Positions 23,189-31,607 of a stretch of 41,358 nucleotides of DNA are shown in pieces. Location of the stretch: contig CAXBDA010000029.1 of assembly GCA_963974595.1 (NCBI GenBank), positions 1 through 41,358 on the forward strand, read 5' to 3'. The first letter of the stretch is position 1. The number at the start of each line of letters is the position of its first letter. The translations under genes were made by a program, and so were the position numbers. The notes under the pieces were generated by a model, which did no database searches, was not told the DNA's origin, and worked only from the letters and a program-made list of their open reading frames with translations. Source of the DNA: PZPK01 sp963974595. Its GTDB lineage: Bacteria; Pseudomonadota; Gammaproteobacteria; Pseudomonadales; Oleiphilaceae.

Positions 23189-25516
23189 ATGAGCTATAGT
23201 AAAACTATGCAAAAAAACTCAAATAAATCGCTTTGGCGTACATACACTTTTATTGTCTTCTTTTCGTGCTTGGCAGCGGGCACGTTTTTGAACGTAAAGT
23301 GGCTCGATATAAAAGCCGAGGCCATATCCCAGCAAAGCTATACTAATAAATTGATAGCAAATTCTATTTTAAATTATCTGGATAAATACGAAGTATTTTT
23401 GAGTGTGGTGGGCTCACAGCTATTGACTCAGTTATCAGACAATAAGCAGCTTGCCGCAAAAAAGTTGCTAGAGCGTATGATGGCGAATCATAGTGAATTA
23501 GCGGGTATAGGCTTAGCTAATAGCCAAGGTAAATTAATTCTGACATCCGAGAGCCTTAATCATCATGAGTTAATTAATTTAAAAGATAATCCTAAAGCGA
23601 AAGATACGTTTCTAGAAGCTTTAAAAAGCCACCAACTAGTCATGGGGCGTAGCTACTTTATGCCTAACGCCAAAAAGTGGGTGGTGCCATTGCAAATAGC
23701 GATTAGAAATGAGTCGGGTGCGGTGACTGGGGTGATGACCGTCGGTCTAAAGCTAGATGACTTAGAAACTGAATGGTTAGGAAACTCTTTACCCGAAAAG
23801 CTGAGATTATTGGTATTAAGGAAAGATTTATATAGACAGTTTGCTACATTTATTAGTCCGGATGACTACCCGGAATGGATAGCTAAACCTCTTTCAGACG
23901 CTAAATTTGAAATTATTCTAAAGATGGCTTATGAACAGACGGGTAAAACACTTGAGGATATTCAAACGAAAGGCCTGTTTTTGTCCTATGTTGGCCCAGG
24001 CAAAGATGGAAAATCATTCATTCAGACAGTTAGTTATAACACTAAATACAACTATTATATTGTTACCGCAACGAGTTATGTCGTTCTTTTTGAGAGGCTG
24101 TTCTCGCCAGTTTCATGGTCGATCGTATTTCTGTTATTTTTTAATTTTGGCTTGTATTTGTTATTCAGAAATAATATTAAAAATCATTGGCAAGCGAAAG
24201 TATCATTACAATATCAGGTGGAACATGACCCACTGACTAAACTTCCCAACCGACGCTATCTTGTGAATCATTACCAAGAGTGGTCTACAAGCCATTTACG
24301 AGAACATTCTCTACTGTATTTGGATTTAAACAATTTTAAAACCTGTAATGATATTTATGGCCACACGACGGGTGACAAGATTCTATGTGCTGCTGCTGAC
24401 AGGCTTACTACATTCTTTTCAGATAGTTTGTGTGCACGGCAGGGTGGTGATGAGTTTATTATTTTGAGCCCTGTCACCAATGAATCTGTTTTGCTTAAAA
24501 AATGTGAAGAGTTTTCAAAAAATCTGGCAAAAACAATCCATATAGATCACTTGGAATTCTCAATTTTTGCCTCAATGGGGATTTCGTTTGCGCCCAGTGA
24601 TGGGGAAACACTCGATGAGTTATTACGTAAAGCTGATATGGCGATGTACGAAGCGAAGCGGAAACAACGTAATATCGGCTTCTATACCGAAGAGCTCGAA
24701 GCGAAAACCAAACAAGCTTCCGATATTGAGCATGAGCTCCTTACAGCGCTAGAGAATAAGGAGTTTTCTGTTGTCTATCAGCCTCAGGTAGATGCCTATT
24801 CTTATCATGTGTTAGGCATCGAAGCGTTACTTCGATGGAATAACCCGCGACTTGGTTTTGTGCCTCCGGATATCTTTATTCCTGTTGCCGAATCTAGCGG
24901 TTTGATCAATGAAATAGGCCGTTTCGTGATGGAGCAAGCTTTAAAAGACGGGCATGAAGTGTCAGATCGATGCGGCTTAACACACAAGTTACGTGTGTCT
25001 GTTAACTTATCTGTATCCCAGCTATTTAATGACGATTTTACGACGCATCTTGAAAATTTGCTTAAGCAATATCAAGGGCAAGCTATCACCTTTATGCTTG
25101 AGGTCACCGAGAGTTTATTTATTGATGACCTGATACGGGCAAAAGATATTCTCGAGCAAGCAAGGTTGTTAGGGGTTTATATTTCATTAGATGATTTTGG
25201 TACAGGCTACTCTTCACTCAGTGTTTTAAGCAAACTACCCATTAACGAGTTAAAAATTGACCGTAGTTTCGTGAATGATATTCTAACAGATGAAAATGAC
25301 TGGCTTCTGGCAAAAAGTATTATTTACTTATGCAAGAGTTTATCCATACCCGTTGTCGCAGAAGGCGTAGAAAATAAAGCGCAGGCCGATCGTTTGGCTG
25401 CGCATGGCTGTGATGTTTTCCAAGGTTATTACTTCGCCAAACCCATGCCAAAAGAAGACCTCGTGGTATTTCTAAATAACAAAAAGCAAGCAGATCAAGG
25501 CGCGACCTTAACTTAG
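23189..25516 (+). CDS. Membrane-bound GGDEF-EAL c-di-GMP protein with periplasmic sensor
   Basis: A 775-residue inner-membrane protein for c-di-GMP turnover. A first membrane helix (about 16-36), a ~265-residue periplasmic region of double-Cache type (about 40-300) and a second helix (about 308-328) lead to a GGDEF domain (about 340-500) with intact GGDEF (419-423) but no RxxD inhibitory site. An EAL domain (about 510-770) follows, with EAL (545-547), NLS (606-608), EVTES (638-642), DDFGTGYSS (668-676), K689 and AEGVE (724-728). Both activities look possible; which one dominates is unknown. The start is uncertain: ATG at 23189 lies in an AGCTCA/TGAGCT hairpin, and ATG at 23207 is an alternative; neither has a good ribosome binding site. 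Its last 9 bp overlap the end of the convergent secretion ATPase gene. Confidence 0.93.
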   Translation: MSYSKTMQKNSNKSLWRTYTFIVFFSCLAAGTFLNVKWLDIKAEAISQQSYTNKLIANSILNYLDKYEVFLSVVGSQLLTQLSDNKQLAAKKLLERMMANHSELAGIGLANSQGKLILTSESLNHHELINLKDNPKAKDTFLEALKSHQLVMGRSYFMPNAKKWVVPLQIAIRNESGAVTGVMTVGLKLDDLETEWLGNSLPEKLRLLVLRKDLYRQFATFISPDDYPEWIAKPLSDAKFEIILKMAYEQTGKTLEDIQTKGLFLSYVGPGKDGKSFIQTVSYNTKYNYYIVTATSYVVLFERLFSPVSWSIVFLLFFNFGLYLLFRNNIKNHWQAKVSLQYQVEHDPLTKLPNRRYLVNHYQEWSTSHLREHSLLYLDLNNFKTCNDIYGHTTGDKILCAAADRLTTFFSDSLCARQGGDEFIILSPVTNESVLLKKCEEFSKNLAKTIHIDHLEFSIFASMGISFAPSDGETLDELLRKADMAMYEAKRKQRNIGFYTEELEAKTKQASDIEHELLTALENKEFSVVYQPQVDAYSYHVLGIEALLRWNNPRLGFVPPDIFIPVAESSGLINEIGRFVMEQALKDGHEVSDRCGLTHKLRVSVNLSVSQLFNDDFTTHLENLLKQYQGQAITFMLEVTESLFIDDLIRAKDILEQARLLGVYISLDDFGTGYSSLSVLSKLPINELKIDRSFVNDILTDENDWLLAKSIIYLCKSLSIPVVAEGVENKAQADRLAAHGCDVFQGYYFAKPMPKEDLVVFLNNKKQADQGATLT

Positions 25517-27226
25517 CCGAACCCGATACACTTCCTCTAGCGACGTTAACTGCTGACGCGCTAAGCTTAATGCGTGTTCTGTTAAGGGTTTCATGCCACA
25601 AGTAATGGCTGCTTTTTCTATCTCTGTTGTATTTGCTTTAGGTTGAATTAAGTCGCGTATTTCTGATGTTATTTCTAGTAGTTCATAAGTGGCTAGTCTA
25701 CCCGCATGGCCTGTTCCATGGCAGGTATCGCAGCCTTTTCCTTTATAGAATACTTCATCAGCAGAAATGTTTAGCGCCTTACGGACAACGGCAGGGGCGG
25801 CTTCTTGCTCCAAACAGTGAGGGCAGTTACGTTTCACTAAACGCTGCGCTAATACAGCCAGTAAGGTTGAGTTTAACAAGTAGGATTGAATGCCAATTTC
25901 CAGCAAGCGAGTGATGGTTGCAGCCGCACTGTTGGTATGCAATGTGGATAAAACCAAATGCCCGGTTAATGAACTTTCAACCGCCATGTTAGCGGTTTCT
26001 GAATCTCTAATTTCACCAATCATGATTGCGTCGGGGTCATGCCTTAAAATGTTCTTAAGCGCGCGAGCAAAGGTGTAGTCTATCGACGGGTTAACCTGGA
26101 TTTGTAAAATATTCTCTATATGATATTCCACAGGATCTTCCACCGTAATAATGTTTATCTCGCGTTTTTTGATTTCCTGAAGAGCTGCATAGAGAGTCGT
26201 CGATTTTCCAGAACCTGTTGGCCCTGTCACCAGTATTAAGCCGCTGTTTTTATTGACAAGTTGTGAAAATAGCTCGGCATCGTTTGGGCTGAAGCCAATC
26301 GTATTAATGTTTTTAAGGCTGGTAGATGTGTCTAGAATACGCAGTACCACGCTTTCGCCATGAATGGTCGGCATAACAGACACGCGCAGGTCTATATCAT
26401 GGTCTTTATGTCGTGTCTTCGAACGTCCATCCTGAGGTAATCTGTGTTCTGCGATATTCATGCCCGAAATTATTTTAATTCGAGCAACGGCAGCAGGCAG
26501 CATTTTTTTATCGAAGGTACGTATTTTGATTAAGCTACCATCTATACGAAACAGAATGTCGACTGACTGAGCAGCCGGCCTAATATGAATATCTGATGCT
26601 TTTCTAGTGACAGCATCCAGAATCAGGTTGTTTATCAAACGTACGGTAGGCCGATCGGTCGCAAGCTTAATGGCTTGTTGTTGTTCCCAGTTATTTGAGT
26701 GCGTGTTTATGGGCAGCGTATTCAATACATCTTCGATATCTGATGTGCCGTAATGCTGAGAAATTGCATAATCAATTTCTTCAGAAACGCCTAGAACATG
26801 TTCAATAACATGGCCGGACATAAAATGAAGCATGTTCAATGTTTCAGAATTAGACGGGTCTTCCATCGCCACAACTAAGCGATCTTTATGGAACATTAAC
26901 GGGATAAGTGAATGTGTTCGCGCAAATTCAGCAGGAATATGTTTTAGCACCTCAGGGTCAATATCGAACTCAGTCAAATGTACATATGGAATTTCTAAAC
27001 AGCATGACAAGGCATTGCGTATTTGATGGTCTGAGGCAAAACCCATGCGCTTAAAAATAGCCCCCAAACGTTCATTAGGTGCGTGTATTGTTTGTTCGGT
27101 GATCGCTTCTTTCAGCTGTCTTGCATTAATGATTCCCGTTTGAAAGAGAATTTGTCCTAAGTGTTTGTGTTCGTAATGACACGGGTGAGCTAAAGCATCG
27201 GTTAATTCTTGTCTGTTCGAAATCAA
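25508..27226 (-). CDS. GspE/PilB-family secretion or pilus ATPase with MshEN domain
   Basis: A hexameric ATPase of the type II secretion / type IV pilus extension family. The 572 residues start with two MshEN-type motifs (HLGQILFQTG... at 22-45 and RLGAIFKRMG... at 53-76), which in this family bind c-di-GMP. The core has Walker A GPTGSGKST (335-343), an Asp box EDPVEY (363-368), Walker B with GEIRDSET (404-411), a His box STLHTN, and two CxxC pairs (C468/C471, C499/C502) for zinc. No other pilus or secretion gene is nearby, so it is an orphan ATPase whose machine cannot be named. Other c-di-GMP enzymes close by make ligand control plausible. It converges with the GGDEF-EAL gene, overlapping by 9 bp. 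Confidence 0.92.
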   Translation of the reverse strand: MISNRQELTDALAHPCHYEHKHLGQILFQTGIINARQLKEAITEQTIHAPNERLGAIFKRMGFASDHQIRNALSCCLEIPYVHLTEFDIDPEVLKHIPAEFARTHSLIPLMFHKDRLVVAMEDPSNSETLNMLHFMSGHVIEHVLGVSEEIDYAISQHYGTSDIEDVLNTLPINTHSNNWEQQQAIKLATDRPTVRLINNLILDAVTRKASDIHIRPAAQSVDILFRIDGSLIKIRTFDKKMLPAAVARIKIISGMNIAEHRLPQDGRSKTRHKDHDIDLRVSVMPTIHGESVVLRILDTSTSLKNINTIGFSPNDAELFSQLVNKNSGLILVTGPTGSGKSTTLYAALQEIKKREINIITVEDPVEYHIENILQIQVNPSIDYTFARALKNILRHDPDAIMIGEIRDSETANMAVESSLTGHLVLSTLHTNSAAATITRLLEIGIQSYLLNSTLLAVLAQRLVKRNCPHCLEQEAAPAVVRKALNISADEVFYKGKGCDTCHGTGHAGRLATYELLEITSEIRDLIQPKANTTEIEKAAITCGMKPLTEHALSLARQQLTSLEEVYRVRLS

Positions 27227-27364
27227 AAAGCACTACTCCAAAATACCATTCATATCCTTTAAGTTTAGATGATTATTTTGATTGCACCGCACACTTATAA
27301 AAGCTGGTCTACACTTACTTGATCCAGATCTATAAATACAACTATTTCAGGTGGAAAATACAAG

Positions 27365-28267
27365 GTGGAACAACAACTTCTTCAGAATTCAATGACAAGT
27401 CTTGATATTGAATCAATGAGCGCAAGCAGCCAGAAAATGGCAGTGCTCTTAACAAAACTGCTCGCCAATAAATCCTTCGATGTACCCATGCTGCCCGATG
27501 TAGCTAGCCGGGTACTCGCCTTATCAAACGACCCAGATTCAGATGCCGCCCAGTTGGCAAAGTTAATTCAAGGCGATCAAGGTTTATCGGCACATGTTAT
27601 GCGTATTGCTAATTCCGCTGCCTATACTCCGAATGCTTCGATGGTGTCTTTGCAACAAGCTATTGCGCGTTTAGGTATGGCCTTGATTACAGAGATCGCA
27701 CTCGCGGCTTCGATCAACAGTAAAATGTTTAAAGCGCCGCAATTCGATAAACGCTTAGTCGGTATTTGGGATCATGCACTCGCAACAGCCCATTGGGGCA
27801 AAGAAGTGGCGCGTATCAGTAAGAAGAATGTTGAAGCCTCTTTCCTCTGTGGTTTGCTTCATAGCATTGGCCGACCCGTTGTACTACAAGCGATATCTGA
27901 ACACTTGACTGCAAGCGGTGAATCGATTGATGAAACAGAAGCATTCGCCTTGGAAGAGCACTTTCATATTCCCTTTGGCGCTGTGATTGTTGAAAACTGG
28001 AAAATGCCGGTGATTGTACAAGAATCTGTTCAGTTCTATCAGAATTACGAACAAGCAAAAACACATCGGGATCAAGCCATGGTGGTCCATGCCGCTGACA
28101 AGCTTGCACGCGATACCTTGGCCTGTAAAGACGCAGGTGAGTGTAGTATCGAAACCGTGTTAGACGATGAAGTCTTCGCCGCCTTAAATTTATATGCCGA
28201 TGAAATCGAAGTGTTAAAAGCACAAATGGATAAAGTTGTGGCAGGCATGGAGGCAATGAGACAGTGA
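27365..28267 (+). CDS. HDOD domain protein
   Basis: A 300-residue cytosolic protein built around one HDOD domain (about 30-235), with LPDVASRVLALSNDPDSDAA, LIQGDQGLSAHVMRIANSA and GMALITEIALAASI. HDOD proteins lack the metal-binding HD pair and act as signalling or scaffolding proteins; the partner is unknown. The frame starts with GTG at 27365, 5 nt after an AAGG-type sequence; an alternative ATG is at codon 11 (MTSLDIESMS). Its stop overlaps the sthA GTG start (GTGA), so the two are co-translated. It is divergent from the secretion ATPase gene, with ~140 bp between them for both promoters. Confidence 0.85.
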   Translation: MEQQLLQNSMTSLDIESMSASSQKMAVLLTKLLANKSFDVPMLPDVASRVLALSNDPDSDAAQLAKLIQGDQGLSAHVMRIANSAAYTPNASMVSLQQAIARLGMALITEIALAASINSKMFKAPQFDKRLVGIWDHALATAHWGKEVARISKKNVEASFLCGLLHSIGRPVVLQAISEHLTASGESIDETEAFALEEHFHIPFGAVIVENWKMPVIVQESVQFYQNYEQAKTHRDQAMVVHAADKLARDTLACKDAGECSIETVLDDEVFAALNLYADEIEVLKAQMDKVVAGMEAMRQ

Positions 28268-29673
28268 GTGATCTAAAAAAAGTAGATGTATTGGTGATCG
28301 GTAGCGGCCCTGCAGGCCAAAAAGCCGCCGTACAAGCAGCAAAAGCAGGTAAAACCGTTGCCCTAGTTGAACGCGACCAAAGTTTAGGGGGCGCGTGTGT
28401 TCATAGAGGTACTATCCCCAGTAAAACACTACGTGAAAATGCATTGCGCGTGAAGAATATGCGTAAGAATGCCTCTTTATGTAATTTTGAATTGGCTGAA
28501 GACACCGAAATGTCGACCCTCATCGACAGGTTAAATCGTGTCCTGAAAGCGCATGATGGTTTTATGGTCAATCAAATCAAACGGAATAATATTGAACGCG
28601 TTCATGGCCGGGCTAAATTTATTTCCCCGAACGAAATAAACGTGATGAAAGTCAGAGGTGAGCCAGAACGTTTTCATGCTAATTCAATTGTGATTGCATC
28701 GGGCTCAATTCCACGGACGCCCGACAACATTCCAGTCGATCATGAAAATATATTCGATAGCGACTCCATTCTGACCATGCTTTATTTGCCACGCAGCTTA
28801 ACTGTTTTAGGTGGCGGCGTAATTGCCAGTGAGTATGCGTCTATCTTCCAGGCATTGGGTGTGAAAGTCACCATGATTGATCGTTACCCCTTACCGATTG
28901 GCTTTATGGATGCTGATTTAACCAGCACCTTTGTCGAGTCTTTTACCGAAATGGGAGGCACTTGGCTCGGTGAAAAGAACGTCAGCAAAGTAGAATGGGA
29001 TGGTTTATCGCAAGTGGTGACACATTGCGATGACGGCACCATCATCAAGTCAGCCAAGTTGTTGTGTGCCGCAGGCCGAATGGCCAACGTACAGGATTTA
29101 CATTTAGAAAATGCCGGCTTACAAGTGAATGAAATGGGCAACATCAGTGTGGATGATATGCTGCAAACAACGGTTGCACATATTTATGCCGCAGGTGATG
29201 TGATTGGCCCACCGTCTTTAGCGTCGGCTTCTATGGAACAAGGTCGCAGAGCAAGCTGTAATGCCTTGGGTATTGGCGTTGGCCCCATGAGTAAAATGAT
29301 TCCAACGGGTATTTATAGTATTCCAGAATTATCCGCTGTGGGCATGACAGAGCGACAGGCACGCAGTGAACTTGGTGAGATTATTATAGGCAAAGCCAAG
29401 TTCGAGGAAATCTCACGAGGCCAAATAAATGGCATACGTGATGGTATGCTGAAAATTATTTGCGACCCGCAAGGTGAAAAAATACTTGGCGTGCAAATTG
29501 TAGGCGAGGGCGCGACTGAACTGATCCATATTGGCCAAATGGCCATGTTATCGAACGCCGACGTCGATATCTTTGTCGAAAGCATCTTCAACTTTCCCAC
29601 CTTAGCAGAAGCCTACCGAGTAGCGGCACTATCGGTAATAGGCCAACGCTCCAAACATTCGGATAAATATTAA
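28264..29673 (+). CDS. sthA: Soluble pyridine nucleotide transhydrogenase
   Basis: Transfers reducing equivalents between NADPH and NAD+ in the cytosol; a FAD flavoprotein of the disulfide reductase superfamily. The 469 residues match SthA (~465). The N-terminal FAD motif is GSGPAGQKAAVQAAKAG (13-29). In the redox region GGACVHRGTIPSKTLRE (42-58), the second active-site Cys of lipoamide dehydrogenase is replaced by Thr (CVHRGT), the hallmark of SthA. A second nucleotide-binding motif (VLGGGVIASEYASIFQALG, about 181-199), GDVIG (about 304) and the C-terminal dimer domain follow. The start is GTG, overlapping the HDOD stop as GTGA. A palindromic repeat pair begins 12 bp after its stop. Confidence 0.97.
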   Translation: MSDLKKVDVLVIGSGPAGQKAAVQAAKAGKTVALVERDQSLGGACVHRGTIPSKTLRENALRVKNMRKNASLCNFELAEDTEMSTLIDRLNRVLKAHDGFMVNQIKRNNIERVHGRAKFISPNEINVMKVRGEPERFHANSIVIASGSIPRTPDNIPVDHENIFDSDSILTMLYLPRSLTVLGGGVIASEYASIFQALGVKVTMIDRYPLPIGFMDADLTSTFVESFTEMGGTWLGEKNVSKVEWDGLSQVVTHCDDGTIIKSAKLLCAAGRMANVQDLHLENAGLQVNEMGNISVDDMLQTTVAHIYAAGDVIGPPSLASASMEQGRRASCNALGIGVGPMSKMIPTGIYSIPELSAVGMTERQARSELGEIIIGKAKFEEISRGQINGIRDGMLKIICDPQGEKILGVQIVGEGATELIHIGQMAMLSNADVDIFVESIFNFPTLAEAYRVAALSVIGQRSKHSDKY

Positions 29674-29684
29674 AAACAACACCC

Positions 29685-29778
29685 GTAGGGGCGGACCCGC
29701 GTGTCCGCCCTGATGATGCATGTCCGCCGAAATGCCCAGACCACTCGACCAAGGGCAGACACGTGGGTCTGCCCCTAC
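29685..29778. repeat. Palindromic intergenic repeat pair (BIME-like), copy 3
   Basis: Inverted GTAGGGGC-family units lie at 29685-29710 and 29753-29778, with 42 bp between them. The outer ends are complementary (GTAGGGGC/GCCCCTAC), so a long hairpin is possible after sthA. It separates the housekeeping part of the window from the accessory part. Confidence 0.8.
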
Positions 29779-29819
29779 AAAAGATTTAAAAATTAAAAAA
29801 ATAATTTCAAGGATGATCA

Positions 29820-30095
29820 ATGAAGGCGACAGAAGCGTATCGGTATTTTCAAGCACACTATACTCAAGGCACGCTTGAAGAATATTTAAGTTTCTTTGGC
29901 GAAAGCCCAAACCACCCTTATCTAGATCTTATCCCCGCACCTATTCGCAATATCAACACCGAATTAGTCCGCCAAATAATCCAGGCCTGTCGGCAACAAA
30001 AACGCCTCGATAATTATCACCATAAGCCAGAAGGCCAGCAGATTATTATCGATAGTGATTGTTGGAAAAGCTTAAAACCCTACCGCATGGATTGA
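29820..30095 (+). CDS. Small protein of unknown function
   Basis: A 91-residue protein that I cannot assign to a family. It is rich in aromatic and charged residues, with no signal peptide or membrane segment; ATEAYRYFQAHYTQGTLEEY and TELVRQIIQACRQQKRLDNY look helical. AAGGATGATCA precedes the ATG, a usable ribosome binding site, which supports a real gene. Its last eight codons (SLKPYRMD) and stop lie in a ~75-bp sequence repeated at 31254, on the far side of the next gene. That suggests a duplication or insertion event at its 3' end. Confidence 0.6.
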   Translation: MKATEAYRYFQAHYTQGTLEEYLSFFGESPNHPYLDLIPAPIRNINTELVRQIIQACRQQKRLDNYHHKPEGQQIIIDSDCWKSLKPYRMD

Positions 30096-30144
30096 TGTGT
30101 TCAATAATTGTACATGTATAAATTTACAGTATTGTTGGTTTTGT
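30067..30144 (+). repeat. Direct repeat, left copy, flanking the frameshifted gene
   Basis: About 75 bp beginning AAAGCTTAAAACCCTACCGC is repeated in the same orientation at 31254. By eye, the first ~72 positions have only four differences. The left copy includes the last codons of the 91-residue gene. The offset between copies is 1187 bp. Confidence 0.85.
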
Positions 30145-30204
30145 TGGGTAGGGTTAGAGTGCTTGGGTAATGTCGTGTGTTAAATCAAGGGAGAAAATAA
30201 AAGC

Positions 30205-31255
30205 ATGGAAAATAATATTTTAATGGAAGGTAAAAGAATTCAATCCGCTGCACGCAAAGCGCTAATTGCTGCAAATTCGTCTTACTATTCATGGTCAGCA
30301 GATCGCCAAGAATTGTTTCGAGCCACTATGGGTCCAGACTCGAGAAATCGTGTCGATAGCGTGCTACTTAAGGAATTGATGGGTATTTCTTGTACAGCAC
30401 TAAATGCCGGTGATATCTGGAACGACTTAGCCATTGCCCAGCTCAATCCGCTTAACTGGGCCAAACTGCTTACTCAGGGTATCGGACAAGACATGATTTA
30501 TCTGAATGAATCGATAGCAGAAAATACCAGCCTACTCGATTACGACACACTTTATGCTTACGACTACCAAGACTATTTGTTTCAGGAAAAGGTGAATGCA
30601 GAAGAGTTTTCTGCTTATCAAAAACGCGATTATTTTGCCTTTCGTTTTCAGCTGTGGGTCAGGCTAATCATTAAAGACCAATTTTATTATGCCAACTTTT
30701 ATTCACTAGCTGGCTATCTAACGTGCATGTTGGAAGACAAAGGGAGTGATCTAATTCAAACCCTCATTCCTCATGAATATGTGGATGGCAAAGACCAGGG
30801 TAAAACCGTTAAGGGGGGGTTATCTATGGGATATCGAAATCCAAGCTAATGGTTTGGAAAAGCAGCTGGAAGAATTGAAGTATCGCTGGCATCGCTATGT
30901 GCAGCAGCGATGGCAAGAACTTAGTCAAGAATTCTGTCATTCCGACCCAGCCGTATTCAGCGTAGATGACGATCAAGTTGACGAAAAGCACAGGAATTTC
31001 ATTTTCAACAACGAAGCTGCTCTCAGGCAAATCCGCTGGCGATATTTTTTAGAAGACTTCGAAACGTTAAAAGTAGATTACGCAACAGTTACCGAGCAGG
31101 AAAAGAAAGAGCTAAACGCCGCAAAGCATTGGTTGCAGGAAACGCACCGGGATATTCTAGACAACTTCGACCCCAAGGTGCTGAAACTTCGAAAAAAGTA
31201 CAAGGTAGTCGTCGCGCCTGGCGCCTTAGATGGCTTGATTGGAGATGATGAGTAA
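30205..31255 (+). pseudogene. Unknown ~349-residue gene interrupted by a frameshift at a G7 tract
   Basis: Two overlapping frames (30205-30849 and the frame ending at 31255) read as one protein if one G is removed from the seven G at 30813-30819. The join becomes ...KGGYLWDIEIQANG..., and the whole would have ~349 residues. As given, translation yields a 214-residue product with a foreign tail (LSMGYRNPS). I recognise no family. The protein is mostly helical-looking and soluble, with several aromatic-rich stretches (RDYFAFRFQLWVRL) and a C-terminal coiled-coil-like part. Possible causes are a true mutation, slippage-based phase variation, or a sequencing error in the homopolymer. The gene is flanked by ~75-bp direct repeats and lies just upstream of the cas genes, so it may be an acquired accessory or defence-related gene; that is inference. 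Confidence 0.65.
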
Positions 31256-31331
31256 AGCTTAAAACCCTACCGCATGAATTGATATGTTCAAAAATTGTAC
31301 ATGTGTAAATTTACAGTATTGTTGGTGTTGG
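31254..31331 (+). repeat. Direct repeat, right copy, flanking the frameshifted gene
   Basis: Second copy of the ~75-bp repeat at 30067, starting within the stop codon of the frameshifted gene. It carries the tail of the 91-residue gene (codons for SLKPYRMN) without the rest, so this is the duplicated, gene-less copy. Confidence 0.85.
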
Positions 31332-31607
31332 CTGTGAAGGGTAAGGTGTTTGGGAAAGGTGTCAATTGCCCACTTTTCAAGGTAGAAAAATGAAATCGGA
31401 ACACTATAGGATATTCTCAGAATATTTGAGCATTAAATAACCCGAACTTTAAATCCGTGTAATTCGACGAATTTAAAAAAGGTGCAGTTTTACTAGTTTT
31501 AGTCTTATTTCTAAGCAGTGGATTGAGTCCACAAATGTAATTGAACTTATTTCAAGAATGGGGCGCTACAGTAGCTTTTATGCCCAGAAAATACATATGG
31601 TGAACTA
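31332..31607. other. Gene-free stretch upstream of cas3
   Basis: Together with the repeat at 31254, about 350 bp without a gene. It should hold the cas3 promoter; a weak candidate is TTGAGC (31426-31431) with TTTAAA 16 bp downstream. A small palindrome GTGGA-TTGAG-TCCAC (31518-31532) is present. I found no match to the pseudo-spacer here. Confidence 0.4.

Noticed and set aside
31518..31532. GTGGATTGA upstream of cas3 resembling the 3' part of the CRISPR repeat
   Set aside because: Only nine bases are shared, there is no repeat hairpin before it, and it is part of a separate small palindrome.
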